NCBI GenBank assembly: GCA_002412965.1
Contig: DHWB01000011.1
Span: forward strand, 578,542 to 642,541
DNA length: 64,000 nucleotides
Source: Desulfomicrobium sp. UBA5193
GTDB taxonomy: Bacteria; Desulfobacterota; Desulfovibrionia; Desulfovibrionales; Desulfomicrobiaceae
Reading direction: 5' to 3'
The stretch's first letter is position 1. Every line of letters starts with the position of its first letter. Made by a program: the position numbers and the translations under genes. A model generated the notes under the pieces. That model was not told the origin of the DNA and searched no databases. It worked only from the letters and a program-made list of their open reading frames with translations. Shown here in pieces: positions 8,446 to 18,500 of this stretch.

Positions 8446-11400
8446 TCAGCCCCGCATGACCTGGCCCGCGACCCGCAGCATTTCGCGGATGTCCATGGGC
8501 TTGGCCACGTAGCCGTTCATGCCGGCGGCTAGGAAGCGCTCCCTGTCGCCGGCCATGGCGCAGGCCGTCAGCGCGATGACGGGAATGTCCCTGACCATCT
8601 CCCCGGCGGCGCCCTCACGGATGCGCGCGGTGACCTCGATGCCGTCCATGTCCTGCATCTGCACGTCCATGACCACTAGGTCGAAGGATATCCGGCGCAG
8701 CACGTCCAGGGCCTCCTGTCCGCTGCGGGCGTGGACCACTTCGGCTCCGTGGCGGCCCAGCAGGGCCACTCCGGCCACGGCGCTGATCTGGTCGTCCTCC
8801 ACCAGCAGAATACGCCGTCCCGTAAGACTGGCGGCTTCCCGGCCATCGGAGCCGCCGGACCGCTCAGGGGCGGGGTCCACCGCGAAGGACAGGGAAAAGG
8901 CGAAGGTGGTGCCCTTTCCCGCCTCGCTGATCACGGACATGCCCCCACCCATGAGCTCCACCAAGCGCCGGCAGATGGAGAGCCCCAGCCCCACGCCCCT
9001 GCGGTTGCGGACATAACTCGCGTTGAGCTGGATGAACGGATCGAAAAGAATCCTCAGGTCCTCGTCGGGGATGCCGATGCCCGTGTCCGACACCTCGAAG
9101 AAGACCCGGACCGTCCCCGGTGCGACAGCCGGCAGCGCACAGGCCTGCACGGATATGCGGCCGTCGGAGGTGAATTTGCAGGCGTTGTCCACCAGGTTGT
9201 TCAGGATCTGCTGCAGGCGCAGCGCGTCTCCGAGGAGGCGGGGAGGCAAGGCCGGGTCAAGGGTGAAAGCAAGCGCGAGCCCGCGGTCCCCCACAAGGGG
9301 TGCGAACAGTTCCAGGACATGGGCGAAGACGTCCTTCATGGTCATCGGTGCGGACTGAATGGCGAGCCGGCCGGCCTCGATGCGCGAAAAATCCATGATG
9401 TCGGAGAGCAGACGGACCAGGCGGTCGCAGGATCCCACGGCCATGTCCACGAACGAGGCCTGATCCGCATCGAGATGCGCGGTCTGCAGGAGCTGGAGCA
9501 TGCCCATGATCCCGTTGATGGGCGTTCGGATCTCGTGACTCATGCTGGCCAGGAAGCCGGACTTGGCCCGGTTGGCCTCCTCGGCCTGCTCCTTGGCCTT
9601 CTTGAGGGCCTCTTCTGAGCGCCAGCGCTCGGTGATGTCCTCCCCCGAGCAGACCACATATTCCACCGTTCCCTCAGGACGGAGCTTGGGAGATTTGAGG
9701 ATGGAGACGAGCCTTTTCTCTCCCGAATAATGCGGTAGCCACTCCTCGGTGCGCACCGGACGGCCCGAAGAAAAGACCTCCTCATTGCCGCGACGGCAGA
9801 TGTCGGCCACATCGGCCGGAAAGATATCGTAAATGTCTTTGTAGGCCATGTCCCCGACGCAGCAGCCGTTGAACGCGGCGTGCGCCCCGTTCACGGCCCC
9901 GTAGGTCTGTTCGTCGATGAGATACCAGATCTGCGTCTGGATATAATCGAGCAGGATGCGCTGCTCTTCCACGGCCTCTTCCATGAGACTTTGGGCGTGC
10001 TTGCGCGCGGAGATGTCCATGGCGATGCGGATGCGGGCCGGCCGCCCGTCAAGCCACGACACGGGGCGATCGAAATGCAGGTTCCATTTTCCGGTGACGG
10101 GATCGAGGGCCTCCCACGAAGCCGTTACCTCTTCATGCCCGGTTCTGCCAATGCAGATTCCCTCATCGCCAGCGGGCGCCTGCCGGAAGTGATGAAAACC
10201 CGTTCCGCCTTCCCCGAAACTTTCCCGCATGGAGGCGTTCATGAAAAGCACCTCGTCTGCGGCAGCCACACAGATGTGGGCCGGGATGCTGTCGAGGATG
10301 GCGCGCAGGGCGACGTTGCCCGCCTCAAGTTCCTTTTCCATCCTCTTTTGCATGGTCACGTCCCTGGCTGAGCCCACGGTTCCGATCATGACTCCGGTCT
10401 CGTCGAAAAGCGGAGCCTTGCGCACGTCGAGAAAGAGGAACCTGCCCTGGACGTTGCCGTATTCATCGAACTGCTGCGCGCACCCTGCATCAATGGTGAT
10501 CTGGTCCGTGTCGCGGCAGATTTCGCCAAAGCTGTGCCAATCAGGATTTTCTGGATGTCGGGCGCGCTCCCGCTGGGCGAAGAAAATATCCGTCCTGCCA
10601 ACGGGCTCTCCCGTGTCCCGGGCGCCGAGCAAGGTCTCGCAGACAGCCTTGTTGGCAAAAATGTATTTTTTCTCCAGATCCTTGGCCCAGATCATGTCCG
10701 GCACGTTGTCGCAGATGAGCCGCAGCATCGTGTCGAGCTGCCTGCTCTTGCGCTCCAGGGCCTTGCGGGTCTCGATCTCCCGCTTCTGCAGCGTGATGTC
10801 CGTGGCCACACCGTGCATGACCAGCGCTCCACCCTCATCCGTCATGACCGCCTTGTCGTGCAGCCATGTCACTTTTTCGCTTCCGTCCAGCACGCGGTAC
10901 TCGACATCGAGGACGCCTGATCGCGATGCCTGCGCCACCGCGTCCCTGTAAGCGGGGGCGTCTTCGGGATGAATACGGTCAGCCCAGAACCCTTTTGTCG
11001 CGTCCGCCTCTCCCGGGCTGTAGCCGAGGACCTCCAAGGCCTGGGGCGAACAGTAATGGGCGGTGGAGCCATCGAGGCTCCGGGAATAGACGATGACCGG
11101 AATGGTCTGGATCAGGCGGCTCAGATTCTCATGGGCCCGCTGCGCGGCGCGTTCCGCATCCTGACGCAGTTCCAGCTCCCTCTGCGCATCGGAAACTGCG
11201 GCGGTCAGGGCCGCGGTTCTGTCCTTGATGGTCTCGCCCAGTTCCTGCCGGGTGTAATGGAACAGACGCCTGGTCTCCAGCCAGTCCGTCATGTCCCAGA
11301 AGATGATGCAGGCCATATCCGCAAGGCCGTCGCCCGAAGGCAGGATTTCGGCCTGGGCCTGCACCTTCCTGACTACGCCATCCTTGCGGGTCAGGTCGAT

Positions 11401-11871
11401 GATCACAGGGCTTGGGCACGAGCCTTCGAGCACCTGATCGAAAAAAGTCCGGAAAGTTCCGGCCCCATCGGCCGCGAGATGACTGGAGAATTTGGGCAAG
11501 GACGGGACCCGGACGGAAGCATAGCCGAGCATCCTGCACAGGGCTCTGGACCAGATGCTTCTGCCTGCGGGCCTCAAGATCGTCCACAGGCCGCACTCGG
11601 CAAAGGGCTGGGCGTCTCCGGCGGCTTCGGGATATGCCGGGCCTTTGTCAACTTTGGGATCATGGCTGTTGCCGAGAAAGAAATTGGCGGCCTGGGTGTT
11701 CAGGGCCGCGGCGGCCTTGAACAGGAAATCAAGGGAGGGGTTGCACTGCCCACGTTCGATCTGGCCCAGATGCTGCTTCGTAACGCCGATGGCCTCGGAA
11801 AGACTTTCCTGTGTCATGTTGCGTAGTTGGCGATACAGCCTCACTCGCCCTCCAACTCCGTTACGAATCAT
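8446..11871 (-). CDS. XRE-HTH / multi-PAS hybrid histidine kinase with C-terminal receiver
   Basis: A 1141-residue protein without membrane segments. Residues about 8-65 form an XRE helix-turn-helix (MTQESLSEAIGVTKQHLGQIERG). Several PAS/PAC sensor modules follow. Next comes a HisKA H-box SHEIRTPINGIMGML (His near 778), then a HATPase with N-box LQQILNNLVDNACKFT and G-boxes DTGIGIP and GVGLGLSI. The C-terminal receiver is RILLVEDD...LVVMDVQMQDMDG, with its phospho-Asp near 1069 and VAKPMD at the end. A GGAGGCAGG site precedes the ATG. It could bind DNA directly and link signal sensing to transcription without a separate regulator; that is inference. Confidence 0.92.
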   Translation of the reverse strand: MIRNGVGGRVRLYRQLRNMTQESLSEAIGVTKQHLGQIERGQCNPSLDFLFKAAAALNTQAANFFLGNSHDPKVDKGPAYPEAAGDAQPFAECGLWTILRPAGRSIWSRALCRMLGYASVRVPSLPKFSSHLAADGAGTFRTFFDQVLEGSCPSPVIIDLTRKDGVVRKVQAQAEILPSGDGLADMACIIFWDMTDWLETRRLFHYTRQELGETIKDRTAALTAAVSDAQRELELRQDAERAAQRAHENLSRLIQTIPVIVYSRSLDGSTAHYCSPQALEVLGYSPGEADATKGFWADRIHPEDAPAYRDAVAQASRSGVLDVEYRVLDGSEKVTWLHDKAVMTDEGGALVMHGVATDITLQKREIETRKALERKSRQLDTMLRLICDNVPDMIWAKDLEKKYIFANKAVCETLLGARDTGEPVGRTDIFFAQRERARHPENPDWHSFGEICRDTDQITIDAGCAQQFDEYGNVQGRFLFLDVRKAPLFDETGVMIGTVGSARDVTMQKRMEKELEAGNVALRAILDSIPAHICVAAADEVLFMNASMRESFGEGGTGFHHFRQAPAGDEGICIGRTGHEEVTASWEALDPVTGKWNLHFDRPVSWLDGRPARIRIAMDISARKHAQSLMEEAVEEQRILLDYIQTQIWYLIDEQTYGAVNGAHAAFNGCCVGDMAYKDIYDIFPADVADICRRGNEEVFSSGRPVRTEEWLPHYSGEKRLVSILKSPKLRPEGTVEYVVCSGEDITERWRSEEALKKAKEQAEEANRAKSGFLASMSHEIRTPINGIMGMLQLLQTAHLDADQASFVDMAVGSCDRLVRLLSDIMDFSRIEAGRLAIQSAPMTMKDVFAHVLELFAPLVGDRGLALAFTLDPALPPRLLGDALRLQQILNNLVDNACKFTSDGRISVQACALPAVAPGTVRVFFEVSDTGIGIPDEDLRILFDPFIQLNASYVRNRRGVGLGLSICRRLVELMGGGMSVISEAGKGTTFAFSLSFAVDPAPERSGGSDGREAASLTGRRILLVEDDQISAVAGVALLGRHGAEVVHARSGQEALDVLRRISFDLVVMDVQMQDMDGIEVTARIREGAAGEMVRDIPVIALTACAMAGDRERFLAAGMNGYVAKPMDIREMLRVAGQVMRG

Positions 11872-12466
11872 GCCTGCCTCCTGAAACTCGAATACGCTGT
11901 AAAAACTTGATAAGCGGACGCCATGCTCTCGTCACTGGCACCCATGCGCAGTTCAGCATCTCAAGAATGAAACTAGCTCATACATGACAGAATTTAAACA
12001 AGATTCCATCTTGTTTTCGCTTCATGACATGCATCTGTGACTTTGTGTATCAGAAAGAACCACAGTAGCAAAAACTCAAAATCAGCAATGTCATACATGA
12101 TCAAGTCACGCACTGGTTGGCCGGAAAATGTCATACAAGGCTGATCAGCCGCGCATATGCAACGGTTTGCGAGCCCTGATGGAGAATCGCTTCGGTCGCT
12201 GCAGGAAGGACCGCGATCAGCCGCGCATAAGCGGGATAGGAAGAAGCGAAAGGACAGTGGCGCAAGATACCGGCCAATGTAAAAGCGCCTTCAGGAGCCA
12301 CGCACGAGCCGTGTGAAGAGTATGGCAGGAACCATCATCAAAAATTTATTCTGAGAAGATACACCTGCTGACGAGCTGGTGCTGTATTGTTTTTCTGAAA
12401 ATATGTTTTTGTTGGAATGGACTTTGTGTACGAAATGGACGTTATGGACCACATGGACGAAGTGTT
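11872..12466. other. repeat-containing intergenic spacer
   Basis: About 600 bp without a convincing gene. It holds two TCATACATGA sites (11976-11990 and 12089-12103) loosely resembling the UAS motif found elsewhere in the window. It also holds a third TCATACA (near 12131), a 15-bp direct repeat and the start of a 9-bp repeat array. A 62-codon plus-strand frame at 12128 looks non-coding. Confidence 0.5.
12143..12229. repeat. 15-bp direct repeat pair GATCAGCCGCGCATA
   Basis: GATCAGCCGCGCATA occurs exactly at 12143-12157 and again at 12215-12229, 72 bp apart. It may be a binding-site pair or debris of a larger duplication. Confidence 0.6.
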
Positions 12467-12489
12467 TTGTGTAAAGTGTATAAAGACAC
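12418..12489. repeat. 9-bp periodic repeat array upstream of the four-helix-bundle gene
   Basis: TGGAC recurs at 12418, 12436, 12445 and 12454, in exact steps of 9 (or 18) bases, with degenerate 9-mers TGTACGAAA, TGTTTTGTG, TAAAGTGTA and TAAAGACAC filling the register. Read on the minus strand the array encodes a xVH tripeptide repeat (FVHVVHNVHFVHKVH). It runs into the start of the damaged gene that follows. Confidence 0.7.
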
Positions 12490-13075
12490 ATTTTTGTGGA
12501 GACTCGCGTTGGAGCAACTGGTTGTCAAGCATGGCGGATATCGAAGGCTGAAGTCATTCCCGGTGGCGCGGCTGTGTTTTGACGTGACGGTGCGGTGTTG
12601 CGACCGCTATATTCCCACGGGCAGCCGCACTCGGGACCAGAAGGTTCAGGCGGCGCGCAGCGGGGTGCAGAACATCGCCGAAGGCAGCGAAGCCAGTGAA
12701 ACGTCGAAGAATACGGAGCTCAAGCTCACCAGCGTTGCCCGTGCCAGCCTGGAGGAGATTTACCTCGACTACGAAGACTTTCTGCGCCATCGCAACCTGC
12801 CCCATTGGCCCGCCCCATTTTTCCAGCCGCAGCATCCCGCACAACTATCGCATATGATGGCTTGTTTTACGGTTCCGCCTGCTCGGCGTTCGCTTTCCCT
12901 CCTCGTTTTCATCGCAGAGTCAGGCCGTTACACTCATCAGTACCCGCAAATCCCGTCCGGCATGCTCCTTGCGATGCATCATGATCAACTCCAACATTCA
13001 ACGAGGAGGAATCTATGTCTTCGGAAAAAGGTGAAGTTTACAAATGTGAAGCGTGTGGTGCCGTCGTGCTCGTGA
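12467..13075 (+). pseudogene. four-helix-bundle (23S rRNA intervening-sequence-type) protein, 3' truncated
   Basis: The first ~115 codons match the four-helix-bundle family, with GGYRRLKSFPVARLCFDVTV, QAARSGVQNIAEGS, TELKLTSVARASLEE and DYEDFLRHRNLP. After HRNLPHWP the frame continues for another 88 codons of Pro/His/Ser-rich sequence with no family character, overlapping desulforedoxin. I read it as a truncated gene with a random tail. The family is common near 23S rRNA insertions and mobile loci; function is uncertain. Confidence 0.6.
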
Positions 13076-13131
13076 AAGAAGGCGGTGAGGGCGAACTCGT
13101 GTGTTGCGACCAGCCCATGGTCAAGCAATAA
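13015..13131 (+). CDS. dsr: desulforedoxin
   Basis: A 38-codon gene starting MSSEKGEVYKCEACG and ending VCCDQPMVKQ. The four cysteines follow the desulforedoxin pattern CxxC...CC, and the layout closely matches D. gigas desulforedoxin. The protein is a small homodimeric FeS4 rubredoxin-like carrier; the same fold forms the N-terminal domain of desulfoferrodoxin. A strong GAGGAGGA ribosome site precedes the ATG and a large hairpin terminator follows immediately. Confidence 0.93.
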   Translation: MSSEKGEVYKCEACGAVVLVKEGGEGELVCCDQPMVKQ

Positions 13132-13138
13132 CTATCAG

Positions 13139-13199
13139 CTTTCATGCAAGAAATGAGGGCGGGTGACTTGGGTCGCCCGTCCTCTTTTCTTGCATGAAG
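13139..13199. terminator. long bidirectional hairpin after desulforedoxin
   Basis: TTTCATGCAAGAAA pairs with TTTCTTGCATGAA, and the inner GGGCGGGTG pairs with CGCCCGTCC. The stem starts a few bases after the desulforedoxin stop and would end its transcript. Confidence 0.8.
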
Positions 13200-13314
13200 A
13201 TGGGCGTGGCAATGTCTTTGTTGAATGCCATCTGACGCGGCTTATGCTGAACAAATGTTGCCGGTGAGAAGGCAGTGTGAGAAAGTGGAGATTCCACTTA
13301 AAAAACGAGCAAAC

Positions 13315-13878
13315 ATGTCCAAACAAACTGAGCCACTTCTCTTGTTTTTCCGGGAATTATTCAAAAACCCACATGCGGTGGGAGCAATCTTGCCGAGCGC
13401 GCAAAAACTCGCGCAACGGATGGCCGCGTGGTTGCCTCAGGGGGAAGGCCTGGTCGTTGAATTGGGCGCGGGTACCGGAGTCGTCACGCAGGCGTTGTGG
13501 GCGCGGATGAATAAAGTGGAACAGCTATGGGTTGTGGAGCGTTCGACGGATTTTGCCAGTCATTTGAACATGAAATTCCCTGATGTGAACATCGTGTGTG
13601 GAGATGCATCCGACTTGTCCGTCCTTATTCCCGCGCGTCCGGTCGATATTATTGTATCATGTCTGCCATTCCGTTCGTTTTCCGAAAGAGAGATCCTCTC
13701 CATCACACGGCAGTGGCATTCCGTGCTCGCTCCCCAAGGAATAGTGGTTCAATTCACGTACGCGTTGAATGGTGCCGACAAGTTTCTCAAGTATGGTTTT
13801 TACGAACATGCGCATGAATATGTATGGCGCAACATTCCCCCCGCACGGGTTCAAGTGCTCAAAGCTTCCCGCACATAG
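13315..13878 (+). CDS. class I SAM-dependent methyltransferase, phospholipid N-methyltransferase/KsgA-like
   Basis: A 187-residue Rossmann methyltransferase. Motif I is VVELGAGTGVVTQAL, followed by VVERSTDFASHL, a glycine/Asp-rich VCGDASDL and IIVSCLPFRSF. The N-terminus FFRELFKNPHAVGAILPSAQKLA resembles small PmtA-like lipid methyltransferases. ATG 13315 begins this conserved segment; an upstream frame from 13225 adds 30 unrelated residues. Substrate could be phosphatidylethanolamine or another lipid; not provable here. Confidence 0.75.
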   Translation: MSKQTEPLLLFFRELFKNPHAVGAILPSAQKLAQRMAAWLPQGEGLVVELGAGTGVVTQALWARMNKVEQLWVVERSTDFASHLNMKFPDVNIVCGDASDLSVLIPARPVDIIVSCLPFRSFSEREILSITRQWHSVLAPQGIVVQFTYALNGADKFLKYGFYEHAHEYVWRNIPPARVQVLKASRT

Positions 13879-13997
13879 TGGCCACAACGTTCTGCATGGG
13901 CTCATGCGGGTCTGTGGTACTGGTTGAAGAAGCGGTGGACCTGCCTCACTCGCTCAGGTTCGTCGAAAGAAGACCTGCTGCCGATTTTCAATGAACC

Positions 13998-15209
13998 TCA
14001 TTTTTCGTGGAGAGCTTTCCGCGCCATTTCACGGAGGTATTCATCGGTTGCCGTTTCAAGATATTGCTTTCGATACAGTTCCTCATGCAGGATGCTCGCG
14101 ATGGCTACAAGCGGGGCCGCAACCAGAACACCGAGTACGCCGAAGGCTCCCACGCACAGGAGCATCGAGAATATCACCGCCGTCGGATGCAGTTTCATGC
14201 CGCCCGCCATGACGAACGGGACGATGATGTTGTTTTCCAGGATCTGGATCGCGACATAGATGAGCGCGACCCACAGCGGAGTCATGCCGCCCATGCCGAG
14301 CGCGAGCAGCAGCGCCGGGACGGAGCTGAGTATCGGGCCCAGGAAGGGGACCGCTTCCAGGATGCCTGCGATCAGGCCCAGGACCAGCGCGTCCGTGAAG
14401 CCGAAGATCGGCCACATGGTCAGGAAGACAAGCATGCCGATCGTCACCATGCCCACCAGCATGGCCCCGGCCCACTTCGGCGCGAACATCCCGATGCGCT
14501 GCATCACGACAAGGGCCTTGTCGTGGTGACGCAAGGGCACGATGGCGAACAGGGCGCCCACGATCGGGCGGGGATTCATGAGGGTGAAGAACACGCCGAA
14601 AAAGACGGTCACCAGCACGATCAGGACCTGAGCTCCGTTGAAGGCCACGCTGGTGAAGCTGCCGACCACATCCCTGAACATTTCGCTCAAGCTGGAACGA
14701 AGAGATCCGGAATCTTCCGGTGCGGTGGCTTTGGGGGGCGCGACGGGGGTGGGCTTGACCGCCGGTTCGCCTGCCTGCCGCTCGGTCCGGGCGATTTCAG
14801 TGGTGACTTCCGCCTGGAGTTTTTCCTCCGAGATTGCGGCCCGTTGCTCCATCATGATCAAGGGCTTTTGGAGTCGTTCCCAGTAACCGGGCAACTGCTT
14901 CGAGATGTTCGCGATCGAGTTCTGCATCGGGCCGAGGAAGGCCCACCCGGTCAGAATCAGGATCGCAAGGAATCCTCCCACGACGAGCCCAGTTGGTATC
15001 TTTCTGCCACCGGTCAACGTGCGCATCCACGAAATCGCGGGATTGAGCGCGAGTGAAATCAGTATGACAAGCAGAAAGGACAGTAAAATGTGAGAGAGCA
15101 GCGTAAACGACTGAATGACGGCGAATAAAACTGCTCCAAGAATGACATGATACGAAACGGAGCGCTGCGTCGTCTGATCTGTGGATTTGTTTGGCATGCT
15201 TGTTTTCAC
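13998..15209 (-). CDS. AI-2E family transporter (PerM/YdiK-like permease)
   Basis: About 400 residues with the AI-2E exporter pattern. The early membrane segments are LLSFLLVILISLALNPAISWMR and a following pair. Next come a long hydrophilic loop with a Pro/Ala-rich insert (AVKPTPVAPPKATAPE), then SVAFNGAQVLIVLVTVFFGVFF and the conserved PFLGPILSSVPALLLAL and VQILENNIIVPFVMAG. The GTG at 15209 sits 8 bp after the previous stop with a GAAAG site; the ATG at 15197 is an alternative. Transported substrate is unknown despite the family name. Confidence 0.85.
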   Translation of the reverse strand: MKTSMPNKSTDQTTQRSVSYHVILGAVLFAVIQSFTLLSHILLSFLLVILISLALNPAISWMRTLTGGRKIPTGLVVGGFLAILILTGWAFLGPMQNSIANISKQLPGYWERLQKPLIMMEQRAAISEEKLQAEVTTEIARTERQAGEPAVKPTPVAPPKATAPEDSGSLRSSLSEMFRDVVGSFTSVAFNGAQVLIVLVTVFFGVFFTLMNPRPIVGALFAIVPLRHHDKALVVMQRIGMFAPKWAGAMLVGMVTIGMLVFLTMWPIFGFTDALVLGLIAGILEAVPFLGPILSSVPALLLALGMGGMTPLWVALIYVAIQILENNIIVPFVMAGGMKLHPTAVIFSMLLCVGAFGVLGVLVAAPLVAIASILHEELYRKQYLETATDEYLREMARKALHEK

Positions 15210-15217
15210 TTTTGCTT

Positions 15218-15493
15218 TCAGCTGTGGTCCAGTATAAATCTGATTTCATCTTCGCTCAAGGCATGCACGACAGGCCTGCTGTTAAAGATTGCTGCGCGAT
15301 TTTGCGCGTTATTGCGGTGCTCCTCCGCTTGCGCATTGGTGTCTCCATAAATCTGAAATGATCGTTCCGGATGCTGCTGGTCAGTTTCCCGCCGGTAGCT
15401 TCCGCGCCGTCTGTCCGCCTGTTGCCTGCGTTCATCGCTCTGCGTTGTTCTGTTCATGTCTGAGGGCAAAGCTTGAGGATGGATTGTACGCAT
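15218..15493 (-). CDS. hypothetical protein, 91 aa
   Basis: A small charged protein (MRTIHPQALPSDMNRTTQ...) rich in Arg, Gln and Asn, with a less polar C-terminus AIFNSRPVVHALSEDEIRFIL. An AAAGGATG site precedes the ATG. It lies between the glucan synthase and the AI-2E permease on the same strand, 8 bp from the latter. No family recognised. Confidence 0.5.
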   Translation of the reverse strand: MRTIHPQALPSDMNRTTQSDERRQQADRRRGSYRRETDQQHPERSFQIYGDTNAQAEEHRNNAQNRAAIFNSRPVVHALSEDEIRFILDHS

Positions 15494-15557
15494 TTTTCAT
15501 CCTTTTGAGGTTACAAGTTTACGTACTCTTCGGAAATATTTTTGAAGAGTTCGATCG

Positions 15558-18500
15558 TCAGGAGCCTTTTACGTCCATGCGCACCTTGACCCAGTGTTCC
15601 TGGTGGTCGTTCACCAGCGCAATTGTCTGGCCTGTCTGCTCGACATCATCCAATGTAAGACGCGTGCCGATTTTTTTGCCTAGATGCTGCGAAACAGTGA
15701 TGTGATAGACCGTCTCCAGGAAGCGATAATGCACCGTGAACTGCGTCCACTGCGGATGGGGGCATGGTGTGATGCGCAATCTATCCACTTCAAGGCTCAG
15801 GCCCAGCAGCGATTCCACGATGAGGCGATACATCCAGGCGGCCGAGCCTGTGTACCATGTCCAGCCGCCACGGCCCGTATGCGGCGCCGCGCCATAGACA
15901 TCGGCGGCGACGACATAGGGTTCGCCCTTGTATATGGCCGTCTCTTCGGAGGTGCGGGCGTGGTTGACCGGGTTGATCATGTCGAAAATCTCCCAGGCGC
16001 GTTTCGTATCCCTCTGGCGGGCAAAGGCCATGGCGGCCCAGATGGCGGCGTGGGTGTACTGACCTCCGTTTTCACGCACTCCAGGCACATATCCCTTGAT
16101 GTAGCCTGGGTTGAGCTCGGACGTGTCGAAAGGCGGATCCAAAAGTTGAACCAATCCGTGCTCGCGTCGAACGAGATGCTTGTCCAGGGACTGCATGGCC
16201 GTGCGCGCCCGTTTCGGGTCTCCTGCTCCCGAGAGGACGGACCAGCTCTGGGCGATGGAGTCGATCCGGCATTCGTCATTCTCCGATGAGCCCAGCGGCG
16301 TGCCGTCATCGAAGTACGCACGGCGATACCACTGTCCATCCCAGCCGGCAGCTTCTATGTTGCGGCTCAGCGTGGTGGCTTCCTGCAGGCACTGCGCGGC
16401 AAACGTGACGTCCCCCCGTTCGCGTGCAAGGGTGGCAAAAGACTCCAGCACATGATGAAGGAAGAAACCCAGCCAAATGCTCTCGCCTTTGCCGTGCTCA
16501 CCCACCAGATTCATGCCGTCATTCCAATCGCCGGAGCCGATGAGCGGCAAGCCGTGTACTCCAAACCGCAAGCCGTGGAGAATGGCCCGTACGCAATGAT
16601 CGTAGAGGCTTGCGCTCTGATCCGAGCGTTCGGGCAGATCATAGCAGGACTCCTCGTCGGCATTGAGCGCGCGCATTCGCAGGAACGGGACGTTTTCATC
16701 CAGGATGCCTGTGTCTCCGATGGCGGCGACGTAACGGCAGGTTGCCAGGGGCAGCCACAGAAAGTCGTCCGAACATTTGGTGCGTACGCCGCGGCCCCCG
16801 GGCGGGTGCCACCAGTGCTGCACGTCGCCTTCCTCGAATTGCCGGGAGGCGCAGAGCAGGAGGTGATCGCGGACCAGGCCCGGTCTGGCATGGATGAGCG
16901 CCATGACATCCTGGAGCTGGTCGCGGAAACCGAACGCCCCTCCCGACTGGTAGGTGGCGCTGCGTGCCCAGAGGCGGCAGGCCAGGGTCTGGTACAGGAG
17001 CCAGCCATTGGCGAGCACGTTGAGCGATTGATCCGGCGTCTCGACATGAATGGCTCCAAGAGTATGGGCCCAATGCTGCCACACGTTGTCGAGGGCGTGT
17101 CGCGCCGCGGGCGCACCCCTGAAGCGTTGGATGATCTTTTGCGCATCCGTGGCGTCAGTTCCTACGCCCAGCTTGAAGATGATCTCCCGCTCCTCTCCGA
17201 CTTCGAGTTCGAAAACGACCTGGATCGCGGCGCATGAGTCCATGGCCGTCCCCGTTTTACCGGAGAGCCGGGTGCGGGTCATGGCGGCGGGCGCTCGGAG
17301 CGAGCCGTTCCGGCCCAGAAATTCCGTGCGGTCGGCAGTGACCGTGCGGGGCACATCGTCCACATCGAAAAACGCCGTCCGGGTCCCGAATTCGGGATTG
17401 TAGGCATTGCGCGCGAAAAGGGCTCCGCTGTGCTGATCAATTTCCGTGATCACGTGAAAAGCGGATTTTGGACGCAAATCGCCGAGCACCCATTCCACAT
17501 AGCCGGTGGCGGAAATTCGACGAGAGCGTTCGGAAACGTTGGATACCTTGAGCACCGAGAACTTGATCGGCGCGTCAAGGGCGACATAGACCATGAGCTC
17601 CGAGCGGATTCCGCGTTCGGTATGCTCGAAGACGCTGTATCCGAACCCGTGCCTGGTGACATACGATGCCGCCCCGCGACAGGGGCGCGGCGTGGGCGAC
17701 CAGTAATGCCCCCGCTCCTCGTCGCGCAGGTAGAAGGCTTCGCCACCTTCATTGCTGACGGGATCGTTGTCCCAGGGCGTGAGGCGGAATTCGTGGGCGT
17801 TTTCGCTCCAGGTGTAGGAGCTGCCGCATTCGGAGATGACGCTCCCGAAGAGCGGGTTGGCCAGCACATTGACCCAGGGCGCGGGCGTGGGCAGGTCCTG
17901 GGCGGTGGTGATGACATACTCGCGTCCGTCCGGAGTGAATCCGCCTTGGCCGTTGAAAAAGGCAAGATCGTGGCGGGGTTGAGGAAATGACGGCAATGGG
18001 TCGGAGCGATGCGTTCTGCTCGGCACCAGCTGGGGAATCCTGATTCGGGACAAGGTGCGACCGTCAATCTGCTGTGCAAGGGTTCCAAGCGTGTCAGAGA
18101 TAATGACGCGCGCAACCGACTGGATCAGGATGCGATCCTCTTCCGCGAAACGGTTGGCCGAGCGCACGAAGATCCCGCCAGGCCGATCGGTTCCGACGGA
18201 TTCGACCCCGGCGGCGACGAGGTCCATGATCTGTTCATGCAGGACCTGCCTGTAGCCGGTCTGATCCTCGTTCCAGATGACCAGATCGACTTTGAGCCCT
18301 TTCAGCCGCCAGTAGGCGTGGGCCTGCACGAGCTGGCGGACCAGTTCGATATTGGCGGTATCCTGGATCTGGAGAAGCACTATGGGCAAATCCCCGGAAA
18401 TCGCATGGCTCCAGAGCCCGGACTGTCCTCGCCGGTTCTTCATGAGAATGCCCGGCTCGGCTCTGAGCGCCGCATTGGAATAAATGACCGATCCCGCAAG

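Noticed and set aside
11935..11950. TGGCACCCATGCGCAG as a sigma-54 promoter
   Set aside because: Spacing between GG and GC is 9, not 10, and no gene follows in the right direction.
12128..12316. 62-codon plus-strand frame with a DQPRI repeat
   Set aside because: The peptide repeat only mirrors the 15-bp DNA repeat; there is no ribosome site and no family.
12418..12489. Possible CRISPR array
   Set aside because: The 9-bp period is far too short, with no 25-35 bp repeats, spacers or cas genes.
14007..15056. 349-codon plus-strand frame opposite the AI-2E permease
   Set aside because: Antisense shadow with His/Gln/Asp-rich composition; the minus-strand frame is a clear membrane protein.
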